Program-made: the position numbers and the translations under genes
Assembly: GCA_022729995.1 (NCBI GenBank)
Contig: DZBS01000003.1
Location: 1-62,039, forward strand
DNA: 62,039 bases
Origin: Draconibacterium orientale
GTDB lineage: Bacteria > Bacteroidota > Bacteroidia > Bacteroidales > JAADGE01
Direction: 5' to 3'
The notes under the pieces: model-generated
Database searches by the model: none
Seen by the model: the letters and a program-made list of their open reading frames with translations, nothing else
What the model was told of the DNA's origin: nothing
Part shown: positions 1 through 7,953 of the stretch, piece after piece
Position numbering within the stretch: the stretch's first letter is position 1
How the letters are laid out: each line of letters begins with the position of its first letter

Positions 1-1608
1 TATTTTGGAAAAGATGTTATAATTACCACAGAAAGAAACGTTTCAAAAAATAAAAAAATACAATCGGAACTTATTAAAGCTAAAGATATTGCAGAAGAAA
101 GCGAACAAAAAGTTAGAAGCATGTTTGAAAATACAAAAGCCGGAATATTGTTTTTTAATCCTGAAGGTCAAATTTTGGAAGCCAATAACGCTGTGTTGGA
201 AATAATTGGTTCTCCTTCAATAGAATTTACAAAACAAATAAATCTGTTAAACTTTCAACCTTTAATTGATGTGGGCTTTTCGGGAAATGCACAAAAATGT
301 ATTTCCGAAAAGAAAGTTATTGCGTCCGAAGCAACATATACGAGCAAATGGGGAAAAACTGTTTATATGCAATATTTTTTGATACCGATTTTTGTTCAAA
401 ATAATATTGTCGGTGTTTGGGCAAACTTGCACAATTTAACCGATTTGTGGAATACTAAAAACGATTTAATTATTGCCAAAGAAAAAGCAGAAGAAAGCGA
501 TAAATTAAAAAGCGCTTTTCTTCAAAATATTTCGCATGAAGTAAGAACTCCGTTGAATTCTATTGTAGGTTTTTCGCAATTAATTACCAAAAAGAATCAA
601 ACTCCCGAAAAAGTGCAATTATATTCGGATTTGATATATTCAAACAGCTATAAATTAATAGGGATAATATCCGATGTAATCGAAATTTCACAAATTCAAT
701 CAAAACAAATACATGCAAACTATTCAATGTTTGATATAATTTTATTTATAAAAAGTCAATTCTCTGAATTTATAAATATCGTTAATGAAAAAAACTTACG
801 ATATAATTTAACAATTGAACCAAATATTGAAAAATACATTATAAAATCTGATGAAGAAAAACTAAGAAAAATAATTTATCATATTATTGATAACTCTATA
901 AAATTTACATCAAAAGGAAAAGTAGATTTATCAATAAAAATTAATGAGGAAAAAATTGTTATAGCAATTTCCGACACCGGAATAGGTATTTCCGACGAAA
1001 TGAAAAAAATTATTTTTATGCCTTTCCGTCAAGCAGAAATCGGAGTGATTCGAAATTTTGGCGGCAACGGATTGGGTCTTGCATTGGCAAAATCATATAT
1101 TGAACTATTGTCGGGAAAAATTGACTTACAATCGGAAATAAATGTTGGAACAACAATTACATTACATTTACCCGTAAAAGAAGAAAAAAATGATTTCTAC
1201 AAAAATCAAAAAAATTATAACAAAAAAAATATAAATACAATATTAATTGCCGAAGACGAATTTTCAAATTATTTGCTTTTAATAGAATTAATGAATTCCT
1301 CAGAATTGAAAATATTACATGCTTTAAACGGACAACAAGCAGTTGATTTTTGCAGAAACGGAAATGATATTGATTTGATTCTTATGGATATTAAAATGCC
1401 AATTATGGACGGACAAGAAGCGGCAAAAGTAATAAAAGAATTTCGTCCGGATATACCAATAATTGCGCAATCGGCCTATTTCGAAGAAACCGAAATAGAA
1501 AAATACAAAGATATTTTTGACGATTGTATTGAAAAACCAATTAATGAAAAAGTTCTTAAAGAAATTTTGGAAAAATATTTTTTATATTCCGATAAAATAA
1601 AGTTTTAA
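1..1608 (+). CDS. Hybrid sensor histidine kinase (PAS-HisKA-HATPase-receiver), 5' end outside window
   Basis: The reading frame is open from base 1, so the first ATG (121) is internal and the gene starts upstream of the window. The first ~40 visible residues look like the end of a PAS domain and a charged coiled linker. A PAS domain follows, then the H-box (SHEVRTPLNS, His codon 535-537), a HATPase domain with N-box (IIDNSIKFT), G1 (SDTGIGIS), F-box (FMPFRQ) and G2 (GNGLGLALA), and a C-terminal receiver with phospho-acceptor Asp at codon 1387-1389 (LMDIKMP). By family knowledge it autophosphorylates on His and relays to its own receiver. The visible part has no membrane segment. The next kinase starts 20 bases downstream on the same strand, so they are probably cotranscribed. 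The ligand is not predictable. Confidence 0.93.
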   Translation, partial: YFGKDVIITTERNVSKNKKIQSELIKAKDIAEESEQKVRSMFENTKAGILFFNPEGQILEANNAVLEIIGSPSIEFTKQINLLNFQPLIDVGFSGNAQKCISEKKVIASEATYTSKWGKTVYMQYFLIPIFVQNNIVGVWANLHNLTDLWNTKNDLIIAKEKAEESDKLKSAFLQNISHEVRTPLNSIVGFSQLITKKNQTPEKVQLYSDLIYSNSYKLIGIISDVIEISQIQSKQIHANYSMFDIILFIKSQFSEFINIVNEKNLRYNLTIEPNIEKYIIKSDEEKLRKIIYHIIDNSIKFTSKGKVDLSIKINEEKIVIAISDTGIGISDEMKKIIFMPFRQAEIGVIRNFGGNGLGLALAKSYIELLSGKIDLQSEINVGTTITLHLPVKEEKNDFYKNQKNYNKKNINTILIAEDEFSNYLLLIELMNSSELKILHALNGQQAVDFCRNGNDIDLILMDIKMPIMDGQEAAKVIKEFRPDIPIIAQSAYFEETEIEKYKDIFDDCIEKPINEKVLKEILEKYFLYSDKIKF

Positions 1609-1628
1609 ACCATATTTTATTAAAAAAA

Positions 1629-4600
1629 ATGAATGCAAAATTAATATTACGTAAAAATTTAGATAAAAATAAAACTAAAATATATAGAATTTCATTAATA
1701 ATTGTTGCAATTAGTTTTCCGGTAATAGGAATTTTCACAAACTTTTTTGACAATAAAATTTATGACCCGATATATTTACGTTTAATTTTAAGTTTACTTT
1801 CAATAACAATAATAACAGGAACATACTTTGAAAAGTTTAATCGGAATTTCAATATATATTTCAATATATATTTGGTTTTAATTTCAATTTGGGCAGGATA
1901 TATAACCTACGAAAACAATTTTTCATTCAGCACATCAATAATCTATCTGTCGTCAATAGCAATAGTTTCGTTTGCCATAAGTAATTACAAGCAAATTGGT
2001 TTATTTTCAATTATTTCGGTATCAATAATAACTATACTTTTAATATCAAGCGATGTTGATATTTTAAGCCGGTTTTCAATATTCATTTCAATCCTTTTCA
2101 TTCACTCGGTTGCTTTTGCAATAATATATTTGAATAACCTTTCGGAAAACAATCTTTTTGCAAATCAACAAAAATTATTAGACGTAAAAAATGTAGCTTC
2201 AATAGGAAATTGGGAAATAGATTTGAGAAATAATAAAATTGAATGTTCCGACGAAATAAATAATATTTTTGAATGCGATTCGGACATAACGGTTAAAACA
2301 TTAGAAAGATTTTTTTCATATATTCACCCCGATGATTTTGATTTAGCATACACATTGTATAGTAATTCATTTTCCGAAAAAAAACCTTCATATATTGAAC
2401 ATCGAATTATTACAAAAAATAATAATCTAAAATATTTAAAAGTTAGATGCCGAACAGAATTCGATATAAAAGGAAATGCAATAAAATCTCATGGAAACGC
2501 TATTGATATTACCGATCTTAAAAATAAAGAAACCGAATTGCAAGAAAGTGAAGAAAGATATAAAGCACTTCACAACGCATCTTTCGGAGGAATAGGAATT
2601 CACGACAAAGGAAATATAATTGAATGTAACAGAGGACTTTCAGAAATGACCGGTTATTCTGAAAAAGAATTAATTGGAATGAACGGATTATTACTTATTG
2701 CAGAAGAATCTAGAGATTTGGTAATAAAAAATATTAAAGAAGAAACAGAAAAACCTTATGAAGTAACCGGAATTAGAAAAAACGGCGAAAAATATCCGCT
2801 ACATATCGAAGCACGCAATATTCCGTATAAAGGAAAACTGATGCGAGCAGTAGAATTCAGAGACATTTCCGAAAAAGTAAACGCAGAACAAAAAATTATT
2901 GAAAGCGAAACAAAATACAGAATGCTCACGGACCTTTCGGGCGATATGATTGTTATGCACAGAAACTTCAAAAAATTTTATATAAACCCCACAGTTGAAA
3001 AAATATTAGGCTACACGCAAGAAGAATTCTTAAATTTTAATGCATTTTATCTTTTACACCCCGAAGAAGAAGACAGAATAAAAATTAATATGGAAGAAGA
3101 CCGAGCATTGCGTATTGAAAAAAATAAAACTTGCGATTTTAGAATGCGCCATAAAAACGGACATTTCGTTTGGCTTTCTTCTCAAATTATAATTCATAAA
3201 ATCGACGAAAATAATTTCATAACAATAATAAGTTCGCGAGATATTTCAGAAAAGAAAAAAATAGAATTAAAACTGTTGAGAAGTAAAGAAAACTTAAGCC
3301 AAGCACAAAGAGTAGGAAACGTTGGTCATTGGGATTATGATATTATTAATGACAAACTTTACATTTCAAAACAAATGTATAATATTTATGAAATATCAAA
3401 AGAGAATTTTATTCCAACAATTTCAAACGTTTTAGAAATGGTGCCTGATGATGAAAGGAAAACACTATTTGAAACCTTTAATAATTCTATAAAAGAAAAA
3501 ATAAATCTTGAATTTATTCACAAGATTATTACCAAAAAAGGAAATATAAAACATTTAAAAGAAGTTACCGAAACAAAATATAACAGTAATAATGAACCTG
3601 TCAGCATTCTTGGAAGCGTTCTCGATATCACCGAATTAAAAAACATTGAACTTGAACTAATAGAAAGTCAAGCAATTTTTAAAGCCATAAGTACTGCGGC
3701 AAATGACGCAATAATTATGATTGACAACGACGATACAGTTAATTTTTGGAATCCTTATGCAGAAAAAATGTTTGGATATACAGCAGAAGAAATGAAAGGA
3801 AAAACATTACATGATTATGTTGTTCCCGAAAACTCAAGAGAAATTTTTATAAGTGCATTTGAAAGTTTCAAAAAAACAGGAAAAGGAAGAGTACTAGGAC
3901 AAACAATAGAATTAACGGCAATAAACAAAAACAAACAAGAATTTCCGGTTGAAATATCAATTTCAAGAACCAATGTTGGAAATAAATGGACAGCAATAGG
4001 AATTGTTAGAGACATTACAAACAAAAAGAATTATGAAAATCAACTTAAAAGTTTTAATGCCACAAAAGATAAATTATTTTCAATAATTGCTCACGATTTA
4101 AAAAACCCTTTTAACTCTTTAATAGGTTTTAATAAACTTCTTGTTGCAAACGTATCGGATTATCCTAAAGAAAAAATTAAACAAATAGCACAAAATATGC
4201 TTGATGTTTCGTCTCAAACATATACACTGTTAGAAAATTTACTTCAATGGTCAAACTTCCAAACAGGTAAATTAACACCACAATTTATTGATATAAAACC
4301 TTCGGAATTAATAAAAGAAGTTGTATATTTAAGCGAAACAATAGCTCTTGCAAAACAAATAAATATTCAAACAAAAATAAACTGCGATAATTACATTTTT
4401 GCCGATTCGGAAATGATAAAAACAGTAATAAGAAATTTAATTTCAAATGCAATAAAATTCACATACCAAAACGGAAATATAAATATAGAAACATCAGAAT
4501 ATAACCACGAAATTTTATTCACAATTTCAGATTCGGGAACAGGAATTGACCCCGAACACTTAAAAACACTTTTTGGAATTGACAATAGATATTCACAAAG

Positions 4601-4742
4601 AGGAACTGCCAACGAAGCAGGAACAGGACTTGGCTTAATGTTATGCAAAGATTTTATTGAAACCCACAAAGGTAAAATTTGGGTTGAAAGTGAATTAAAT
4701 AAAGGAAGCAAATTTATGTTTACAATTCCAAAATCAATTTAA
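1629..4742 (+). CDS. Membrane sensor histidine kinase with five PAS domains
   Basis: A 1037-residue protein. About six hydrophobic segments fill residues ~18-180 (a membrane sensor region with no large periplasmic loop). Five PAS/PAC units follow, recognisable by repeated openings such as SEERYKALHNAS, SETKYRMLTDLS and SQAIFKAISTAA and by DIT/DIS endings. Then come HisKA (His822 in AHDLKNPFNSL) and a HATPase domain (N-box LISNAIKFT, G1 SDSGTGID, G2 GTGLGLML). There is no receiver, so phosphate must pass to a separate regulator. The receiver-PP2C protein just downstream is a plausible partner from position (inference). The stacked PAS domains suggest cytoplasmic, redox or small-ligand sensing; the signal is unknown. 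A dispersed hairpin repeat separates it from the next gene. Confidence 0.93.
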   Translation: MNAKLILRKNLDKNKTKIYRISLIIVAISFPVIGIFTNFFDNKIYDPIYLRLILSLLSITIITGTYFEKFNRNFNIYFNIYLVLISIWAGYITYENNFSFSTSIIYLSSIAIVSFAISNYKQIGLFSIISVSIITILLISSDVDILSRFSIFISILFIHSVAFAIIYLNNLSENNLFANQQKLLDVKNVASIGNWEIDLRNNKIECSDEINNIFECDSDITVKTLERFFSYIHPDDFDLAYTLYSNSFSEKKPSYIEHRIITKNNNLKYLKVRCRTEFDIKGNAIKSHGNAIDITDLKNKETELQESEERYKALHNASFGGIGIHDKGNIIECNRGLSEMTGYSEKELIGMNGLLLIAEESRDLVIKNIKEETEKPYEVTGIRKNGEKYPLHIEARNIPYKGKLMRAVEFRDISEKVNAEQKIIESETKYRMLTDLSGDMIVMHRNFKKFYINPTVEKILGYTQEEFLNFNAFYLLHPEEEDRIKINMEEDRALRIEKNKTCDFRMRHKNGHFVWLSSQIIIHKIDENNFITIISSRDISEKKKIELKLLRSKENLSQAQRVGNVGHWDYDIINDKLYISKQMYNIYEISKENFIPTISNVLEMVPDDERKTLFETFNNSIKEKINLEFIHKIITKKGNIKHLKEVTETKYNSNNEPVSILGSVLDITELKNIELELIESQAIFKAISTAANDAIIMIDNDDTVNFWNPYAEKMFGYTAEEMKGKTLHDYVVPENSREIFISAFESFKKTGKGRVLGQTIELTAINKNKQEFPVEISISRTNVGNKWTAIGIVRDITNKKNYENQLKSFNATKDKLFSIIAHDLKNPFNSLIGFNKLLVANVSDYPKEKIKQIAQNMLDVSSQTYTLLENLLQWSNFQTGKLTPQFIDIKPSELIKEVVYLSETIALAKQINIQTKINCDNYIFADSEMIKTVIRNLISNAIKFTYQNGNINIETSEYNHEILFTISDSGTGIDPEHLKTLFGIDNRYSQRGTANEAGTGLGLMLCKDFIETHKGKIWVESELNKGSKFMFTIPKSI

Positions 4743-4797
4743 CAAAAAACTGCCGGAAATTACAAGAATAATAAGCAAATACAGAAAATAAAATTAT

Positions 4798-4887
4798 ATG
4801 AAACATCCACGCAAGTTTCACGAAACAAAAGAGATTGATTATTTGGGATGTTCCTTTCTGACCATTAAAAAAAATAAATATAAACAG
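4798..4887 (+). repeat. Dispersed hairpin element, copy A (90 bp)
   Basis: The unit begins ATGAAACATCC and ends AAACAG directly before the ATG of the next gene. Stem arms AACATCC (4802-4808) and GGATGTT (4846-4852) are perfectly complementary. The box CTGACCATTAAAAA follows, and the distance from stem end to gene ATG is 36 nt. Here the unit is open in frame with the downstream gene, so a naive call adds 30 spurious residues. The same unit recurs at 20505 (minus), 21184, 35290, 36521, 36604 and 36700. Confidence 0.85.
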
Positions 4888-6093
4888 ATGAAAATATTAA
4901 TAGTTGACGATATTATTTCAAACATAATTTTACTTGAAGAGATTCTGTCCGGAAATCATCAAACCGAAAAAGCATATAACGGACAAGATGCTCTTGATAA
5001 AATAAATATTTTCAATCCCGACTTGGTTTTGCTCGATATTATGATGCCTGTTATTGACGGAATTGCAACATTAAAAAAAATTAGAGCAAATTTGCTCACA
5101 TCAGATTTGCCTGTTATTATGATAACAGCAAAACAAGAATATGCAGATTTAAAAGAAGCTCTAAATGCAGGTGCTTCCGATTATATTAAAAAACCAATTG
5201 ACAAAACCGAATTATTCACAAAAATTGAAATTCAAAATCAACTGATTCATAAAAGTAAAAAAATTTTAGATTACGAAATTTACGATAATATTCAAGAAAG
5301 TATGGTTGTTGCCCAACGTTTTCAACAATCATTACTTCCCGATAAAAAAAAGCTTTTGAAATTATTTCCAAACAATTTTGTGCTAAATCTTCCTAAAGAT
5401 ATTTTAAGCGGAGATTTTTATAATTTTTATAATTTTGAAAATTCAAGAAAACTAATAACATTATACGATTGTATTGGACACGGTGCTCCGGCGGCAATGA
5501 TGACAATTGCAATTCAACTTATTGCAAATAACCATTTTACATATAATTCTAATTATAATCTGCACGACTCGGTTCAAAAAATAATTGACAATTTAAAAAT
5601 AAATATTAATCAATCTGTCGACACATTTTCCGATTTCAGTTTCGATGCAATATTCTTAGAAATTATTGAAAATGAAATGACTGCAAATTTCATAGGTGCA
5701 CACAGACCGCTATTAATTGTAAGAAAAAATTCTACCGAAATTATTGTTAACAATCAACCGGAAAAGCCGTATATTACACTGCACGACTATTCTTTATTCA
5801 GAATAAAAGGAAATATTCACAGTATAATTCTTGAAAATGCAGATTTTGATAATAAAAAAATAAAACTTGAAAAGGGCGACAGTATATATTTATTTTCCGA
5901 CGGATATACAGAACAAATGTCGAGCAATTTTAAAAAAGTTAGAATTTCAATGAGAGGTCTTGCCGATATTTTAATTGAAAATCAAAATTTATCTATGAAC
6001 GAACAAAAACAAATATTATACGATTACTTTATAAATAATCTTAACGGAAGCAATCAACTTGACGACATTATTGTTATAGGAGTAAAAATATAA
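4888..6093 (+). CDS. Response regulator with PP2C/SpoIIE-type serine phosphatase output domain
   Basis: A 401-residue protein from the chosen start (MKILIVDD). An upstream in-frame ATG at 4798 lies in the hairpin repeat and is rejected because it is element sequence. The receiver domain covers residues 1-~120, with acidic residues in VDD, phospho-acceptor Asp50 (LLDIMMP) and Lys in KKPID. The C-terminal half is a PP2C-like phosphatase: SGDFYN, the metal-binding Asp in LYDCIGHG, FSDGYTEQ and LDDIIVIG near the end. Family members dephosphorylate anti-sigma antagonists or second proteins in partner-switching systems. No STAS or anti-sigma kinase gene is nearby. It probably takes phosphate from one of the two upstream kinases (inference from position). 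Confidence 0.92.
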   Translation: MKILIVDDIISNIILLEEILSGNHQTEKAYNGQDALDKINIFNPDLVLLDIMMPVIDGIATLKKIRANLLTSDLPVIMITAKQEYADLKEALNAGASDYIKKPIDKTELFTKIEIQNQLIHKSKKILDYEIYDNIQESMVVAQRFQQSLLPDKKKLLKLFPNNFVLNLPKDILSGDFYNFYNFENSRKLITLYDCIGHGAPAAMMTIAIQLIANNHFTYNSNYNLHDSVQKIIDNLKININQSVDTFSDFSFDAIFLEIIENEMTANFIGAHRPLLIVRKNSTEIIVNNQPEKPYITLHDYSLFRIKGNIHSIILENADFDNKKIKLEKGDSIYLFSDGYTEQMSSNFKKVRISMRGLADILIENQNLSMNEQKQILYDYFINNLNGSNQLDDIIVIGVKI

Positions 6094-6112
6094 AAAACAA
6101 CGAAATTTTTAT

Positions 6113-6838
6113 ATGTTAATAAAAACCAAAGGCATAGTTTTAAACAGATTAAAATATTCCGACACAGCAATTATTTGTTCAATTTACACTCAAAAATTCG
6201 GGAAATTATCTTTTATGATTCACGGAACAAACTCCAAAAAATCGAAAATTAAAGCAAATCTTCTACAACCAATGTATTTGCTCGATTTAGAAATTATTTA
6301 TAAAGATAATTCAAATTTGCAAAAACTAAATGAAATTTCTTCCGATTACACTTTTACCGACATTCCCCTATCCTTCTCAAAAAATTCTATTCTTTTTTTC
6401 TTGGCCGAATATATAAATAAATGCTTAAAAGAACACGACCAAGATGCTGAACTATTTAATTTTATAAGAAATTCGATGATTTTTTTAGACCAATTAAAAG
6501 TAAACTCTTCTAATTTTCATATTAAATTTTTATTCGATTTTTTTAAATATTTAGGAATTCTCCCCGAAAATAATTTTTCGGATATTCAAAATATTTTCGA
6601 TTTGCAAGCCGGTAAATTTATTTTGGGAAGACCGCAACATAAAGACTTTGCCGATATTGAAACAAGCTTTTATATTTCTGAATTTTTGAAATCCGATTTT
6701 GAAAATATGCACACAATAAATTTATCTAAAACAATGAGAAACAATCTTTTAAATTTTATTATTGATTATTCAAACATTCATATTGAAAAACCGGGATATA
6801 TGAAATCCGTTGACGTTTTGAAAGATATTTTTTCGTAA
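6113..6838 (+). CDS. recO: DNA repair protein RecO
   Basis: A 241-residue protein with the RecO N-terminal OB-fold opening (IKTKGIVLNRLKYSDTAIIC, then FGKLSFMIHG) and the helical C-terminal region. The length is normal for the family. RecO loads RecA onto SSB-coated single-stranded DNA with RecR in the RecF pathway. The zinc-binding cysteines of some RecO proteins are not evident, as is common in Bacteroidota. It starts 19 nt after the receiver-phosphatase gene on the same strand and ends 4 bases before the convergent polyprenyl synthase gene, so little room remains for a terminator. Confidence 0.88.
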   Translation: MLIKTKGIVLNRLKYSDTAIICSIYTQKFGKLSFMIHGTNSKKSKIKANLLQPMYLLDLEIIYKDNSNLQKLNEISSDYTFTDIPLSFSKNSILFFLAEYINKCLKEHDQDAELFNFIRNSMIFLDQLKVNSSNFHIKFLFDFFKYLGILPENNFSDIQNIFDLQAGKFILGRPQHKDFADIETSFYISEFLKSDFENMHTINLSKTMRNNLLNFIIDYSNIHIEKPGYMKSVDVLKDIFS

Positions 6839-6842
6839 ATTT

Positions 6843-7817
6843 TTAATTTTCTCTAACCTTTAATTTTTCTGCAATTTCAAATAATATTTTCTTTTTTTCA
6901 CTTTCAACATTCACTTTCTCAAGAGATTTTATTGCCGAAAGATAATAATCATTAATTTTATTCAGAGTTAATTGTTTAATATTTAATTTATTGTAAATTT
7001 CTGTAACATGTTTTACTTTAGATGTTCTGTCCATTAATTTGTCTTCCAACAAATTATTTAAAAATTCATTAGTTTTTAAATCAGAATTTTTTAAAGCATT
7101 TATCAACAAAAAAGTTTTTTTTGCCTCAACAATATCTCCGCCCGTTTGTTTTCCAAAAACTTTGGAATCGCCGTAAACATCGAGCAAATCGTCTTGCAAT
7201 TGGAATGCAAGTCCGAGATTTAGACCAAAATCATAAAGTAAATCGGAATCTGTTGAAGAAGCTCCGCCAATTATTGCACCGGATTTTATGCAAGCTGCAA
7301 TAAGAACCGAAGTTTTAAGTTTTATCATCTCCAAATAATCATCAATTTCAACATTTTTTTGAGTTTCAAAATTCATGTCATATTGCTGACCTTCACAAAC
7401 TTCCAAAGCTGTTTTATTAAATATTTCGAATATTGACTTTAAATTTTCAGATTTATTTTTTAGAATATATCCGTAAGCCAAAATCATCATTGCATCGCCC
7501 GATAAAATTGCAGTGTTTACGTTCCATTTCACATGAACGGTTTCATTTCCTCGTCTAAGATTTGAATTGTCCATAACATCGTCGTGAAGCAAAGTAAAAT
7601 TATGAAAAATTTCAAAAGCCAAAGCTGTATCAACAGCATTATCAATGCTTTCGCTAAAAACATTACACGCAGCCAAAAGCAAAGCCGGCCTCAACCTTTT
7701 TCCGCCAATATCCAAAATATATTTTACGGGTTCATATAATCCTTCAGGTTTCGGACAATACTCAAGGCTTTTAATTTTATCGGAAATAATATCTTGTAAC
7801 TCTTTTATTGAAAACAT
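6843..7817 (-). CDS. Polyprenyl (trans-isoprenyl) diphosphate synthase
   Basis: A 324-residue protein from the chosen start MFSIKELQD. A longer frame reaches 7928, but its extra 37 residues are hydrophobic and unlike the family, and a candidate promoter (7868-7875) lies inside it, so the shorter start is preferred. Both aspartate-rich motifs are present: LLHDDVMDNSNLRRG (FARM) and QLQDDLLDVYGD (SARM), plus GGKRLRP for diphosphate binding. It condenses isopentenyl diphosphate with an allylic diphosphate to give farnesyl, geranylgeranyl or longer chains. The chain length cannot be read reliably here. It is divergent from murF-alr. Confidence 0.9.
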   Translation of the reverse strand: MFSIKELQDIISDKIKSLEYCPKPEGLYEPVKYILDIGGKRLRPALLLAACNVFSESIDNAVDTALAFEIFHNFTLLHDDVMDNSNLRRGNETVHVKWNVNTAILSGDAMMILAYGYILKNKSENLKSIFEIFNKTALEVCEGQQYDMNFETQKNVEIDDYLEMIKLKTSVLIAACIKSGAIIGGASSTDSDLLYDFGLNLGLAFQLQDDLLDVYGDSKVFGKQTGGDIVEAKKTFLLINALKNSDLKTNEFLNNLLEDKLMDRTSKVKHVTEIYNKLNIKQLTLNKINDYYLSAIKSLEKVNVESEKKKILFEIAEKLKVREN

Positions 7818-7867
7818 AAAATTTGAATTTAACTCTAATAAAAAAACAATTAAAATTTGCTTCTTTG

Positions 7868-7875
7868 CAAATGTA
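7868..7875 (-). promoter_or_regulatory. Candidate -7 promoter box for polyprenyl synthase
   Basis: On the minus strand this reads TACATTTG, matching the Bacteroidota -7 consensus TAnnTTTG, ~50 bases before the chosen start codon. No convincing -33 TTG at the right spacing was seen. It supports starting the gene at 7817 rather than 7928. Confidence 0.4.
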
Positions 7876-7953
7876 ATAAATTGAACAAAATATCTTATTA
7901 AATATTTTTTTTTGATACTTTGCATCAATATTTTTACAAAAAATATAATTTAG

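Noticed and set aside
4798..4887. The 90-base in-frame extension as the true N terminus of the receiver-phosphatase protein
   Set aside because: It is the dispersed hairpin repeat, present before unrelated genes and often out of frame; MKILIVDD at 4888 is a normal receiver start.
7818..7928. N-terminal extension of the polyprenyl synthase
   Set aside because: The extra residues do not fit the family, and a -7 promoter box lies inside the extension.
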